Positions 1 to 7,933 of a DNA stretch of 64,000 nucleotides are shown here, one piece after another. Origin of the DNA: Azospirillum sp. SYSU D00513. GTDB lineage: Bacteria > Pseudomonadota > Alphaproteobacteria > Azospirillales > Azospirillaceae. Below the pieces are notes generated by a model. It had not been told where the DNA came from. It ran no database searches and saw nothing but the letters and a program-made list of their open reading frames with translations. Both the position numbers and the translations under genes were made by a program. Positions within the stretch are counted from its first letter, which is position 1. Each line of letters starts with the position of its first letter. The stretch lies in the NCBI RefSeq assembly GCF_017356015.1, contig NZ_JAFIQV010000022.1, positions 1 to 64,000 of the forward strand, in the 5' to 3' direction.

Positions 1-87
1 CCTTCCGCAGTTGCGCTTCACTTCGCTCGCCGTGATCAGCTTACGATGGGACTTGCACCCACAAGAGAACGCCCATGCTGGGCGCAC
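1..87 (-). mobile_element. 5' end of a group II intron (partial, runs off the left edge)
   Basis: Read on the minus strand from position 87, the sequence begins GTGCGCCCAGCATGGGCG and continues with GGGTGCAAGTCCC and a GTAAGCTG-like stretch. This is the conserved GUGYG 5' boundary and early domain I of bacterial group II introns. It closely resembles the 5' end of class C introns such as the thermostable Geobacillus one. The start lies about five bases behind the hairpin terminator at 92-122, and class C introns are known to insert behind terminators. The reverse transcriptase ORF and domains V-VI would lie left of the window, so completeness and exact class cannot be judged. Confidence 0.75.
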
Positions 88-91
88 ATTG

Positions 92-122
92 AAAAAGGCC
101 GGGAACGCGTCCCCGGCCTTTC
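92..122 (-). terminator. Intrinsic terminator of the CBS-domain gene
   Basis: A perfect GGCCGGGG/CCCCGGCC-type stem with a short loop is followed on the minus strand by five T residues. It sits just behind the stop codon of the CBS gene at 126-566 and just in front of the group II intron boundary. Confidence 0.8.
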
Positions 123-125
123 CCG

Positions 126-566
126 TCATTCGGCCGCGGCCAGCGGAGTCTCGGACTCGTCCTCGGGCAGCGCCTCGAGCTGCGTCTTGATGAAGTCGCG
201 CACGCTGATCACGCCGATGAGGTTCATGCCCTCCAGCACCGGCACATGACGGATCGAATGCTTGTCCATCAGCGACAGCACATGGCGGATCGAGTCCCCC
301 GGCGCGCAGCAGATGGGGTTCTTCGACATCAGGGTCGCGACCGTCTGCTTCAGCACGGTCGGCCCCTGCTGCACCAGCCCGCGCACCACATCGCGCTCGG
401 AAATGACGCCGACGACGGTGTTGCCCTCCGTCCGGCAGACGTCCTTGACCACGAGGGCGCCGATGTTCTCGGACGCCATGAGCCGGAGCGCCGTCTCGAT
501 GGGCTCGTTCACCCGCACCGTGTTGATGCGCGTGCCCTTCCTGCGGAGAATATCCTCGACCTTCAT
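126..566 (-). CDS. CBS-domain pair protein
   Basis: A 146-residue cytoplasmic protein made almost only of two CBS motifs (about residues 8-65 and 75-130), which together form one Bateman module that normally binds adenosyl ligands. Start ATG at 566 is chosen because a GAGAGGTG ribosome binding site lies just upstream; the longer reading frame upstream is not protein-like and overlaps the next gene. It is a close paralogue of the protein at 5386-5838: both have KDVCRTEGNT, SERD and IRH-PVL blocks. It lies 58 bases behind the PanE-family gene on the same strand, so it is probably co-transcribed with it and shares its upstream operator-like site. What it senses or controls is unknown. Confidence 0.85.
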   Translation of the reverse strand: MKVEDILRRKGTRINTVRVNEPIETALRLMASENIGALVVKDVCRTEGNTVVGVISERDVVRGLVQQGPTVLKQTVATLMSKNPICCAPGDSIRHVLSLMDKHSIRHVPVLEGMNLIGVISVRDFIKTQLEALPEDESETPLAAAE

Positions 567-624
567 GACGCACCTCTCTTGCAGCCGCTCCCCGCGCCCG
601 TCCCGGGACACGGGGGCCACGGGA

Positions 625-1665
625 TCACTGGGCGGCGACGGCGGGGGCCGGAGCGGCGGCCTCGACGGCCTCGCTCTCCTGCTTCGGGCGGGTGTAGCAG
701 CCGGCGATCTCGCCGCGCTGCCGGACCAGCGCCAGCACCACGTCCATCGTCGGGGTGGGGACGCCGACCATGCGGCCCATCTCCTGGACGACGGCCAGCA
801 GGGCGTCGATCTCCATCGGTCGGCCACGCTCCAGGTCCTGGAGCATGGAGGTCTTGTGCGCGCCCACCGCGGCCGCACCGTTGATGCGGCGCTCGACGTC
901 GACGCGGAAGTGGACGCCCAGACGGTCGCCGATCTCCTTGGCCTCCAGCATCATCGCCTTGGCGACGGCGCGGGTCTCGGCGTCGCCGCAGATCTGCTCC
1001 AGCGTGCCGTGGGTCAGCGCGCTGATCGGGTTGAAGCAGAGGTTGCCCCACAGCTTCAGCCAGATCTCGTCGCGGATGCGGTCGAGCACGGGGGCGCGCA
1101 GGCCGCCCTTCTCCATCATGGCGCTCAGCGCCTTGACGCGCTCCGACTGGCTGCCGTCCGGCTCGCCGAGCGAGAACTTGTCGCCGTAGACATGCTGGAT
1201 GACGCCCGGGGCCACGACCTCCGTCGCGGGATAGACGACGCAGCCGATCGCGCGCTCCGGCCCGAAGCCGTTCCACTGCACCGCACCCGGATCGACCGTC
1301 TCGAGGCTGCGCCCCTCGAACTCGCCGCCGTTCTTGTAGAAGTACCAGTAGGGGATGCCGTTCACGGCGGTGACGATGGCCGTGTCCTTGCCCAGCAGCG
1401 GCTGGATCGCGTCGACGACGCCCGGCACCGAATGGGCCTTCAGCCCGATGATGACGTAATCCTGCGGGCCGAGTTCGGCCGGATCGTCCGTGCAGCGCGG
1501 ATGGGCGACGATCTCTTCCTCGCCCATGATCAGCTTCACGCCGTTCTCGCGCATCGCCGCGAGATGGGCGCCGCGCGCCACGAAGCTGACATCGGCGCCC
1601 GCCTGGCAGAGCCGCACGCCGAGATAGCCGCCGATGGCGCCCGCGCCATAGATACAGATCTTCAT
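625..1665 (-). CDS. PanE/ketopantoate reductase-family protein, possible oxalyl-CoA reductase
   Basis: 346 residues with the N-terminal Rossmann motif GAGAIG (residues 7-12) and the C-terminal helical domain of the 2-dehydropantoate 2-reductase family. Family members reduce a keto or acyl-CoA group with NADPH. The standard annotation would be panE, and panB lies 2 kb away, but panB is on the other strand and in a different unit. In Methylorubrum extorquens a PanE-like protein (PanE2) is an oxalyl-CoA reductase making glyoxylate from oxalate. Here the shared operator with oxlT and fdh1, and the glyoxylate genes gcl-hyi-glxR, favour that role. The residues that separate the two activities cannot be read from sequence alone. 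Confidence 0.85.
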   Translation of the reverse strand: MKICIYGAGAIGGYLGVRLCQAGADVSFVARGAHLAAMRENGVKLIMGEEEIVAHPRCTDDPAELGPQDYVIIGLKAHSVPGVVDAIQPLLGKDTAIVTAVNGIPYWYFYKNGGEFEGRSLETVDPGAVQWNGFGPERAIGCVVYPATEVVAPGVIQHVYGDKFSLGEPDGSQSERVKALSAMMEKGGLRAPVLDRIRDEIWLKLWGNLCFNPISALTHGTLEQICGDAETRAVAKAMMLEAKEIGDRLGVHFRVDVERRINGAAAVGAHKTSMLQDLERGRPMEIDALLAVVQEMGRMVGVPTPTMDVVLALVRQRGEIAGCYTRPKQESEAVEAAAPAPAVAAQ

Positions 1666-1764
1666 ACCCGTCCCTCCCCGAAATTTTGAGCCGAATTCGC
1701 AGGGCCACGCGCCATTTTTCGGCGTTTGCGTTGGCCGTAAACAGTCCGCTTCACAAGCTTTTCA

Positions 1765-1785
1765 GAGCTTGGTATACAAGATACC
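1765..1785. promoter_or_regulatory. Candidate GntR operator, copy 1 (PanE-like/permease intergenic)
   Basis: GAGCTTGGTATACAAGATAC lies between the divergent PanE-like gene (start 1665) and the permease (start 1872). On the minus strand it aligns with the window-wide consensus GGAT-N3-GTATACCAGA, reading GGTATCTTGTATACCAAG. Confidence 0.6.
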
Positions 1786-1871
1786 CGAAGTCAATGGACA
1801 AAAGGTCGCAGAGTTTCCGCCTCTCGGAATCGTTGCCCCTACCCCTCTCTCCCTCCCATCCAAGAGGCTCC

Positions 1872-2612
1872 ATGCTCACCCTGGTCCTGCTGATGGCGGC
1901 CGCCTTCGCCTCGGGCATCCTCAACGCGATCGCCGGCGGCGGCGCCTTCATCACCTTCACCGCTTTGCTCTTCGCCGGCGTGCCGCCCGTCGCCGCGAAC
2001 GCGTCGAGCACGGTCGCCCTCTTCCCCGGCCAGGCGGCCAGCGCCTGGAGCTACCGCGAGGACATCCGCGGCGTCGAGGAGGTGAGCGTGAAGGCCTTCG
2101 TGGCGCTCAGCCTCGTCGGCGGGCTGCTGGGCGCTCTGCTCCTGCTCGTCACGCCGAACGCGCTCTTCGCCGACCTCGTGCCCTGGCTGCTGCTCTTCGC
2201 GACCGCCCTCTTCGCGCTCGGCACCTTCGCGCCGAACGCGACGAAGGCGCTGCGGCTCGGCGGGCGCGGCGTGCTGGTCGCGCAGTTCCTCATCTCCATC
2301 TACGGCGGCTATTTCGGTGGCGGGATCGGTTTCCTGATGCTGGCCGCCCTGACCATGTTCGGCATGACCAACATCCACGCGATGAACGGGCTGCGCATCC
2401 TGCTGGCGACCCTGATGAACGCCGCCGCCGTCGCGGCCTTCGTCGCGGCGGGTGCGGTGTCCTGGCCGGAAACGCTGGCCATGGCCGCGGCGGCGGTGGC
2501 CGGCGGCTTCGCCGGCGCCATCGGCGCCAAGCGCGTGAAGCCGAAGGTGCTGAAGAGCCTCGTCGTCGCCATCGGCACGGTCCTCACCCTCTACTTCTTC
2601 GTGAAAGGCTGA
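1872..2612 (+). CDS. TauE/SafE-family membrane permease
   Basis: 246 residues, almost entirely hydrophobic, with about seven or eight predicted membrane segments. An N-terminal SGILNAIAGGGAFITF block and a matching GGYFGGGIGFLML block in the second half are the signature of the two-repeat TauE/SafE (DUF81) family. Family members export or import sulfite, sulfoacetate or other small organic anions; the substrate here is unknown. The start at 1872 has AGAGG just upstream. The frame is open further upstream, but that part contains the operator region and is not membrane-like. The position next to oxalate/formate genes makes a small carboxylate possible, but this is only inference. Confidence 0.85.
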   Translation: MLTLVLLMAAAFASGILNAIAGGGAFITFTALLFAGVPPVAANASSTVALFPGQAASAWSYREDIRGVEEVSVKAFVALSLVGGLLGALLLLVTPNALFADLVPWLLLFATALFALGTFAPNATKALRLGGRGVLVAQFLISIYGGYFGGGIGFLMLAALTMFGMTNIHAMNGLRILLATLMNAAAVAAFVAAGAVSWPETLAMAAAAVAGGFAGAIGAKRVKPKVLKSLVVAIGTVLTLYFFVKG

Positions 2613-2719
2613 AGCGGCGGCGCTTTCCGCAGGATGAAATCATCTTCCACGGCCGTTGCCGCGGAACCCCGGCGGCGGAAAAGATCGCCCGCTCTCCCAA
2701 CCATCCAAGAGAAGAGCCC

Positions 2720-3718
2720 ATGAGCCGGCCCGAGACCATGACCGCGATCGAGGTGAGCCGCCCCGGCGCGCCCGAGGTGCTGACCCCGGCCCGCCGCCCC
2801 GTTCCGGAGGCCGGACCGGGCGAGCTGCTGATCGAGGTCGCGGCGGCCGGCGTGAACCGCCCGGACGTGCTCCAGCGGCTCGGCAAGTACAACCCGCCGC
2901 CGGGCGTGACCGACATCCCCGGGCTGGAGGTCGCGGGCCGCGTCGCCGCCCTGGGCCCGGAGGTCACGGGCTGGTCGGTCGGCGATCCGGTCTGCGCGCT
3001 GCTGGCCGGCGGCGGCTACGCCGAATATTGCACCGTGCCCGCCATGCAGTGCCTGCCGGTGCCGGAAGGGCTGAGCATGATCGAGGCGGCCTCGCTGCCC
3101 GAGACCCACTTCACCGTCTGGTCCAACGTGTTCGAGCGCGGCGGGCTCCAGCCCGGCGAGAGCCTGCTGGTCCATGGCGGCACGTCGGGCATCGGCACCA
3201 CGGCCATCCAGATGGCCAAGGCGCTGGGTGCGCGCGTCTTCGCCACGGCCAAGGGTGCCGACAAGTGCCGGGCCTGCCGGGATCTCGGCGCCGACCGCGC
3301 CATCGACTACACGGAGGAGGATTTCGCCGCCGTCGTGAAGGAGGAGACCGGCGGGACCGGCGTGGACGTCGTGCTGGACATCGTCGGCGGCGACTATGTC
3401 TCCCGCAGCCTCGACTGCCTCGCGGTGGAGGGGCGCTACGTGGTCATCGGCTTCGTGCGCGGGGCCACGGCGTCGGTCAACCTCTTCCCCGTCATGATCA
3501 AGCGGCTGAGGATCACCGGCTCGACACTGCGCGCGCGGCCGGCCTCCTACAAGAAGGCGGTGGCCGACCAGCTCCGCGCGCGGGTGTGGCCGCTGGTGTC
3601 GGCGGGCACCATCCGGCCGGTCGTCCACCAGACCTTCCCGCTTGCCGAGGCGGCCGGGGCGCACGCCCTGATGGAAAGCAACCGCCATGTCGGCAAGATC
3701 GTCCTGACCGTCCGCTGA
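2720..3718 (+). CDS. NAD(P)H-quinone oxidoreductase, PIG3/zeta-crystallin type
   Basis: 332 residues of the medium-chain dehydrogenase/reductase superfamily, without the structural zinc cysteines, as usual for quinone reductases. The N-terminal GroES-like domain contains [11 protein letters not shown] and GLEVAGRV; the nucleotide site is [16 protein letters not shown] at about residues 155-170. It would pass electrons from NADPH to quinones or other electrophilic carbonyls in the cytoplasm. The start ATG at 2720 follows AGAGAAGAG. It lies about 107 bases behind the permease and 22 bases ahead of panB, so these plus-strand genes may form one unit. The true substrate is not predictable from sequence. 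Confidence 0.85.
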   Translation: MSRPETMTAIEVSRPGAPEVLTPARRPVPEAGPGELLIEVAAAGVNRPDVLQRLGKYNPPPGVTDIPGLEVAGRVAALGPEVTGWSVGDPVCALLAGGGYAEYCTVPAMQCLPVPEGLSMIEAASLPETHFTVWSNVFERGGLQPGESLLVHGGTSGIGTTAIQMAKALGARVFATAKGADKCRACRDLGADRAIDYTEEDFAAVVKEETGGTGVDVVLDIVGGDYVSRSLDCLAVEGRYVVIGFVRGATASVNLFPVMIKRLRITGSTLRARPASYKKAVADQLRARVWPLVSAGTIRPVVHQTFPLAEAAGAHALMESNRHVGKIVLTVR

Positions 3719-3740
3719 CCCCCCGCATGAGGATTCGGAC

Positions 3741-4592
3741 ATGAGCGTCACGCCAGGTTCCAAGCGGGTGAGCGTGCCCGCGCTCGCACGGCGCAAGGGT
3801 GGGGAGCCGCTGGTCTGCCTCACCGCCCACAGCACCCCCGTGGCCAAGCTGATCGACCCGCATGTGGACATGATCCTGGTCGGCGACAGCCTGGGCATGG
3901 TGGTCTACGGTTTCGAGAGCACCCTGCCCGTCACGCTCGACATGATGATCGCGCACGGGGCGGCGGTGTGCCGCGGATCCTCGCGCGCCTGCGTCATCGT
4001 GGACATGCCCTTCGCGAGCTACCAGGAATCGCCGCAGCAGGCCTTCCGCAACGCCGCCCGCGTCATGGCGGAGACTGGCTGCGCCGCCGTCAAGCTGGAG
4101 GGCGGCGCCGAGATGGCGGAAACGGTGGCGTTCCTGACCGCGCGCGGCGTGCCGGTGATGGGCCATGTCGGGCTGACGCCGCAGTCGGTGAACGCGCTGG
4201 GCGGCTTCCGCACGCGCGGCCGCACGGAGGCCGAGGGCGACGCCATCCTCGCCGACGCCCGGGCCATCGCCGAGGCCGGCGCCTTCAGCATCGTGGTGGA
4301 AGGCGTGGTCGAACCCCTGGCCGACCGCATCACGGCGGCGGTGCCCGTGCCGACCATCGGCATCGGCGCCTCGCTCGGCTGCGACGGACAGGTGCTGGTC
4401 ACCGACGACCTGCTCGGCCTGTTCAGCGACTTCACGCCGAAGTTCGTGCGCCGCTACGCCCAGCTCGGGGGGCAGATCTCGGAGGCTGCCGCGTGCTTCG
4501 CCGACGACGTGCGCAACCGCCGCTTCCCCGGCCCGGAGAACGTCTTCGCCCCGGCGAAGCCGAAGCCGGCCCTGGAGCCGGCCGGGGACTGA
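3741..4592 (+). CDS. panB: 3-methyl-2-oxobutanoate hydroxymethyltransferase
   Basis: 283 residues, the usual PanB size. The enzyme adds a hydroxymethyl group from 5,10-methylene-tetrahydrofolate to alpha-ketoisovalerate, giving ketopantoate for pantothenate and CoA. The TIM-barrel markers are present: [24 protein letters not shown] (metal-binding Asp), [25 protein letters not shown], and TIGIGAS near the C-terminus. It uses a one-carbon unit, and CoA demand would be high if oxalate is handled as oxalyl-CoA. coaD at 28936-29508 is the only other CoA gene in the window; panC is absent. Confidence 0.95.
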   Translation: MSVTPGSKRVSVPALARRKGGEPLVCLTAHSTPVAKLIDPHVDMILVGDSLGMVVYGFESTLPVTLDMMIAHGAAVCRGSSRACVIVDMPFASYQESPQQAFRNAARVMAETGCAAVKLEGGAEMAETVAFLTARGVPVMGHVGLTPQSVNALGGFRTRGRTEAEGDAILADARAIAEAGAFSIVVEGVVEPLADRITAAVPVPTIGIGASLGCDGQVLVTDDLLGLFSDFTPKFVRRYAQLGGQISEAAACFADDVRNRRFPGPENVFAPAKPKPALEPAGD

Positions 4593-4670
4593 CCGCGCCC
4601 ATTGTTCGGTGTGCGGACAATTTGCCGCACCCGCAGGGCGCATGGGGCGGCTAGGCACCATCCGGTTGTT

Positions 4671-4693
4671 GGGATACCGTATACCAGAACAGC
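4671..4693. promoter_or_regulatory. Candidate GntR operator, copy 2 (before GNAT gene)
   Basis: GGGATACCGTATACCAGAAC matches the window-wide consensus well and ends 30 bases before the ATG of the GNAT gene at 4723. Confidence 0.65.
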
Positions 4694-4722
4694 ACGAACC
4701 CCAGGGGAAGGAAAGCAACGCC

Positions 4723-5169
4723 ATGGAACAGCAGTCCGCCACCATCGACATCACGCTCGCCAAGGACGACGCCGACATCGCCGCGAGCTTCCCGGTCGTC
4801 AAGGAACTCCGCACCAGCTTCACCGACGAGACGGTCTACCGCGACCAGATCCGCCGCCAGATGGACGACGGCTACAACCTTGTCCTGCTGCGGGTCGACG
4901 GCGAGGTGGGCGGCTGCGCCGGCTTCCGCGTGCACGAGACGCTGTCGCGCGGCCGCTACATGTATGTCGAGGATCTGGTGACCTCGCCGAAGATGCGGTC
5001 CTTCGGCCTGGGCGACAAGCTGTTCGACTGGCTGGCCGACCAGGCGAAGCAGCGCGGCTGCGCGCAGATGGAGATCATCTCCGGCATCCAGCGCGGCGAC
5101 GCGCACCGCTTCTATCACCGCAAGCGCATGACCATCAAAGCCTTCCAGCTCGTCCTGCCGATCGCCTGA
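4723..5169 (+). CDS. GNAT-family N-acetyltransferase
   Basis: 148 residues forming one GNAT domain. The acetyl-CoA binding part is recognisable at VEDLVTSPKMRSFGLGDKLF (about residues 80-100), followed by the C-terminal FYHRKRM segment. The start ATG at 4723 is preferred over an upstream in-frame start because the operator-like site lies at 4671-4693 and an AGGGGAAGGAAAG sequence stands just ahead of it. The acceptor (small amine or protein lysine) is unknown. The operator match places it with fdh1, oxlT and the CBS genes, which suggests acetylation or acyl transfer linked to oxalate or formate growth. Confidence 0.8.
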   Translation: MEQQSATIDITLAKDDADIAASFPVVKELRTSFTDETVYRDQIRRQMDDGYNLVLLRVDGEVGGCAGFRVHETLSRGRYMYVEDLVTSPKMRSFGLGDKLFDWLADQAKQRGCAQMEIISGIQRGDAHRFYHRKRMTIKAFQLVLPIA

Positions 5170-5189
5170 GGCAAGGCTTCGGGACGGCG

Positions 5190-5223
5190 GAACGGCCCGG
5201 CGGCATCACCCGCCGGGCCGTTC
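5190..5223 (+). terminator. Hairpin behind the GNAT gene
   Basis: A 14-base GC-rich stem (GAACGGCCCGGCGG with its complement) around a five-base loop, about 20 bases after the stop codon. It has only a weak T run, so it may be factor-assisted. Confidence 0.6.
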
Positions 5224-5298
5224 GCGTTGGCGATTCCGGCGGCGATATGATACGTAAGTTCAACAGTCCGTATTCGGAATTACTTTGCACCTGCATTC

Positions 5299-5321
5299 TG
5301 GATTTGGTATACCAGAACTCA
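5299..5321. promoter_or_regulatory. Candidate GntR operator, copy 3 (before second CBS gene)
   Basis: TGGATTTGGTATACCAGAAC contains the palindromic core TGGTATACCA in its most complete form in this window. It lies 64 bases before the ATG of the CBS gene at 5386. Confidence 0.7.
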
Positions 5322-5385
5322 CCAGGGCGCCGCCGCAGTCAGCTCACCGCCCCCATCTCACCGCCCGTTCCGAGGAGCGCCTGCC

Positions 5386-5838
5386 ATGAACGTCGAACAT
5401 ATTCTCCGCAAGAAGGAAGCCCGCGTCGTCGCCGTGCGCTCGGGCTCCACGGTCGAGGAAGCGATCCGGCTGATGAAGGCGGAAAACATCAGCTCCCTCG
5501 TGGTCAAGGATGTCTGCCGCACGGAGGGCAACACGCTGGCCGGCGTTCTGTCCGAGCGCGACATCGTGCACGCGCTGCTGGAGAAGGGGCCGGCGCTGAT
5601 GCAGACGCCCGTCTCGCAGCTGATGACCCGCTGCCCGGTGACCTGCGCGCCGACCGACAGCCTGCGCCACGCGCTGCAGCTGATGGAGGACCACCACATC
5701 CGCCATCTGCCGGTGCTGGACGACGGCCACCTCATCGGCGTGGTCAGCGCCCGCGACTTCACCCGCCTGCAGCTCGAGGAATTGGGCTCGACCGCGGACC
5801 GCACGGCGCCCCACCAGCCCAGCGCCTACGCCCACTGA
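5386..5838 (+). CDS. CBS-domain pair protein, second copy
   Basis: 150 residues with two CBS motifs (about residues 8-65 and 72-128) and a short polar tail ending in YAH. It is clearly paralogous to the protein at 126-566, with shared KDVCRTEGNT, GV-SERDIV, and RHLPVL-DG blocks. A single Bateman module with no attached enzyme domain usually acts as an adenylate or SAM sensor that binds a partner protein. A GNAT gene with the same upstream operator lies 217 bases upstream, but a hairpin and a separate operator copy suggest an independent promoter. The partner is unknown. Confidence 0.88.
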   Translation: MNVEHILRKKEARVVAVRSGSTVEEAIRLMKAENISSLVVKDVCRTEGNTLAGVLSERDIVHALLEKGPALMQTPVSQLMTRCPVTCAPTDSLRHALQLMEDHHIRHLPVLDDGHLIGVVSARDFTRLQLEELGSTADRTAPHQPSAYAH

Positions 5839-5866
5839 TCGCGCCTGGGAGGACACGAGCGTCCGA

Positions 5867-5899
5867 CGCCCCGGAGCCTCGCGCTCCAGGGGCGTTTTT
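5867..5899 (+). terminator. Intrinsic terminator behind second CBS gene
   Basis: A CGCCCCGGAGC/GCTCCAGGGGCG stem-loop followed by five T residues, about 30 bases after the CBS gene stop. Confidence 0.8.
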
Positions 5900-5985
5900 C
5901 GCGTGCCGTTCCGTTACCTTCATAACGATCACGGGCAACAGACAATGCCCGGCAACAGCGCTCCGACCGACGAAAGAGGGTGTTC

Positions 5986-6915
5986 ATGACGACCTTGATC
6001 TTCACCCATCCCGACTGCGAGCATCACGATACCGGCCCCGGCCATCCGGAACGCCCGGAACGGATCCGGGTCGTCTGGCAGGTGCTCGACCGCGAGGAGT
6101 TCCGCGGCCTGGAGCGGCGCCCCGCCCCGGAAGCCGAAGCCGAGCAGCTCAAATGGGTGCATGATCACAGTTACGTGGACGAGGTCATGGCCTCCTTCCC
6201 CGAGGAGGGTTATGTCCGGCTCGACGCCGACACGGTGCTGTCACCGGGGTCGCGCTCCGGCATCCTGCGCGCCGCGGGCTCGGTCTGCGCCGCCGTGGAC
6301 GCCGTGCTCGGCGGCGAGGCGGACAACGCCTTCTGCGCCGTGCGCCCCTGCGGCCACCACGCCGAGCCGGCCCGCGCCATGGGCTTCTGCGTCTTCAACA
6401 ACATCGCCGTCGGCGCCGAGCAGGCGCGCAAGCGGCACGGGCTGACGCGGGTGGCGGTCGTCGATTTCGACGTCCACCACGGCAACGGCACCCAGGCGAT
6501 GTTCTACAACGAGCCGGGCCTGTTCTTCGCCTCCACCCACCAGTCGCCGCTCTATCCCGGCACCGGCCGGTCGCACGAGCGCGGAGTGGCGGAGAACATC
6601 GTCAATGTGCCGCTTGAGCCCTACAGCGGCTCGGTCGAGTTCCGGCAGGCCATGGAGCGGGCGATCATCCCGGCGCTCGACGCCTTCGCGCCGGAGCTGG
6701 TGATGATCTCCGCCGGCTTCGACGCCCACGCCCGCGATCCCCTGGCCAACCTGAACTTCACCGGCGCCGACTTCGAATGGGCGACCCGCCAGCTCATGGC
6801 CGTGGCCGACAAGCATTGCGGCGGGCGCGTCGTCTCCGCGCTGGAGGGCGGCTACGACATGACCGGCCTCGCCGAGGGTGTCGAGGCTCATCTGAAGGCG
6901 CTGACGCGGGCCTGA
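5986..6915 (+). CDS. Histone deacetylase-family amidohydrolase (acetylpolyamine amidohydrolase type)
   Basis: 309 residues of the HDAC/AcuC/AphA superfamily. The zinc site and charge-relay residues are all present: RPCGHHAE (about residues 138-145), VVDFDVHHGNG (zinc Asp and His), SAGFDAH (second zinc Asp), and LEGGYD near the end. Such bacterial enzymes remove acetyl groups from polyamines, small amides or protein lysines. ATG at 5986 is preferred to GTG at 5980 because AGAGGG ends at 5980, five bases ahead of the ATG. It lies downstream of a GNAT gene, so an acetylation/deacetylation pair is conceivable, but a terminator separates them. Confidence 0.88.
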   Translation: MTTLIFTHPDCEHHDTGPGHPERPERIRVVWQVLDREEFRGLERRPAPEAEAEQLKWVHDHSYVDEVMASFPEEGYVRLDADTVLSPGSRSGILRAAGSVCAAVDAVLGGEADNAFCAVRPCGHHAEPARAMGFCVFNNIAVGAEQARKRHGLTRVAVVDFDVHHGNGTQAMFYNEPGLFFASTHQSPLYPGTGRSHERGVAENIVNVPLEPYSGSVEFRQAMERAIIPALDAFAPELVMISAGFDAHARDPLANLNFTGADFEWATRQLMAVADKHCGGRVVSALEGGYDMTGLAEGVEAHLKALTRA

Positions 6916-7017
6916 TCCGCCCGGCCCTTCCCCGACCCGGTCGCTTCGGTCCCGGCCGAAGCGACCGCCTCCCGCCCGGTGGCATGCTCCCCGCCGTCCG
7001 AACAAGGTGGGGGAAAG

Positions 7018-7932
7018 ATGACACATCCGCGGAACAACGGGGCAGCCGATCTCGGCCTGCTTCTCCTGCTGGCGACGCTCTGGGGGGCGTCCTACAGCTT
7101 CATCAAGGTCGGGGTGGAGACCATCCCGCCCGTGACGCTCATCGCGGGGCGCACGCTGATCGCCGGGCTGCTGCTGCTCGCCGTCATCCGCTGGCGGGGC
7201 TCGGCCCTGCCGCGGGACCGCGCGACCTGGACGCGCTTCCTGGTCCAGGCCTGCCTCAACAGCGTCCTTCCCTTCACGCTCATCGCCTGGGCGGAGCGCA
7301 CGGTGGAGGCGGGGCTCGCCGCCATCCTGAACGCGGGCACGCCCATCTTCGCCTTCCTGCTGACCGCCGCCGTCACCCGGCACGAGGCGGTGACCGCGCG
7401 CAAGTCCTTCGGCGTGCTGGCCGGCCTTGCCGGGATCTCCCTCATCGTCGGCGTCCAGGCCTTCGGCGGGCTCGGCCGGAACCTGCTGGCGCAGCTCGCC
7501 ATCGTCGCGGCCACGGTCTGTTACGCGGGTGCCGCCATCTTCGGGCGGGGCTTCAAGGGGTTGGACCCGGTCATGCCGGCGGCGGGCTCGCTCCTGTGCG
7601 GGGCGGCGCTGCTCATCCCCGTGAGCCTGGTGGTGGACGCGCCCTGGGGGCTCCGGCCCTCGGCGGAGTCCATGGTGGCGCTGGCGGCCCTCTCGGTCTT
7701 CTCGACGGCCTTCGCCTTCGTCCTGTATTTCCGGCTCGTGAACCGGCTGGGCTCGGTCGGCACGACGGCCCAGGCCTATCTGCGCGTGCCGATCGGCGTC
7801 GCGATCGGGATGGCCTTCCTCGGCGAGAGCCCGAGCCCGACCGCCTGGGCCGGGCTGGTCCTGGTGATCGCCGGCGTGCTCGCCATGACCCTGCCGTCCG
7901 GCGTGCGCGCCCCGGCCTTGCGCGCGGGCTGA
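7018..7932 (+). CDS. DMT-superfamily (EamA) transporter
   Basis: 304 residues with ten predicted transmembrane helices in two EamA repeats (starting LATLWGASYSFIKVG and LAIVAATVCYAGAAIFGRG). This is an inner-membrane metabolite exporter of the RhaT/YdcZ group; the substrate is not predictable. The start at 7018 follows GGTGGGGGAAAG. The gene converges with the NUDIX gene, with one base between the two stop codons. Confidence 0.85.
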   Translation: MTHPRNNGAADLGLLLLLATLWGASYSFIKVGVETIPPVTLIAGRTLIAGLLLLAVIRWRGSALPRDRATWTRFLVQACLNSVLPFTLIAWAERTVEAGLAAILNAGTPIFAFLLTAAVTRHEAVTARKSFGVLAGLAGISLIVGVQAFGGLGRNLLAQLAIVAATVCYAGAAIFGRGFKGLDPVMPAAGSLLCGAALLIPVSLVVDAPWGLRPSAESMVALAALSVFSTAFAFVLYFRLVNRLGSVGTTAQAYLRVPIGVAIGMAFLGESPSPTAWAGLVLVIAGVLAMTLPSGVRAPALRAG

Positions 7933-7933
7933 G

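Noticed and set aside
44-87. tRNA-like GGGACTTGCACCC resembling a T-arm
   Set aside because: No acceptor stem or anticodon arm; the full sequence fits a group II intron 5' end better.
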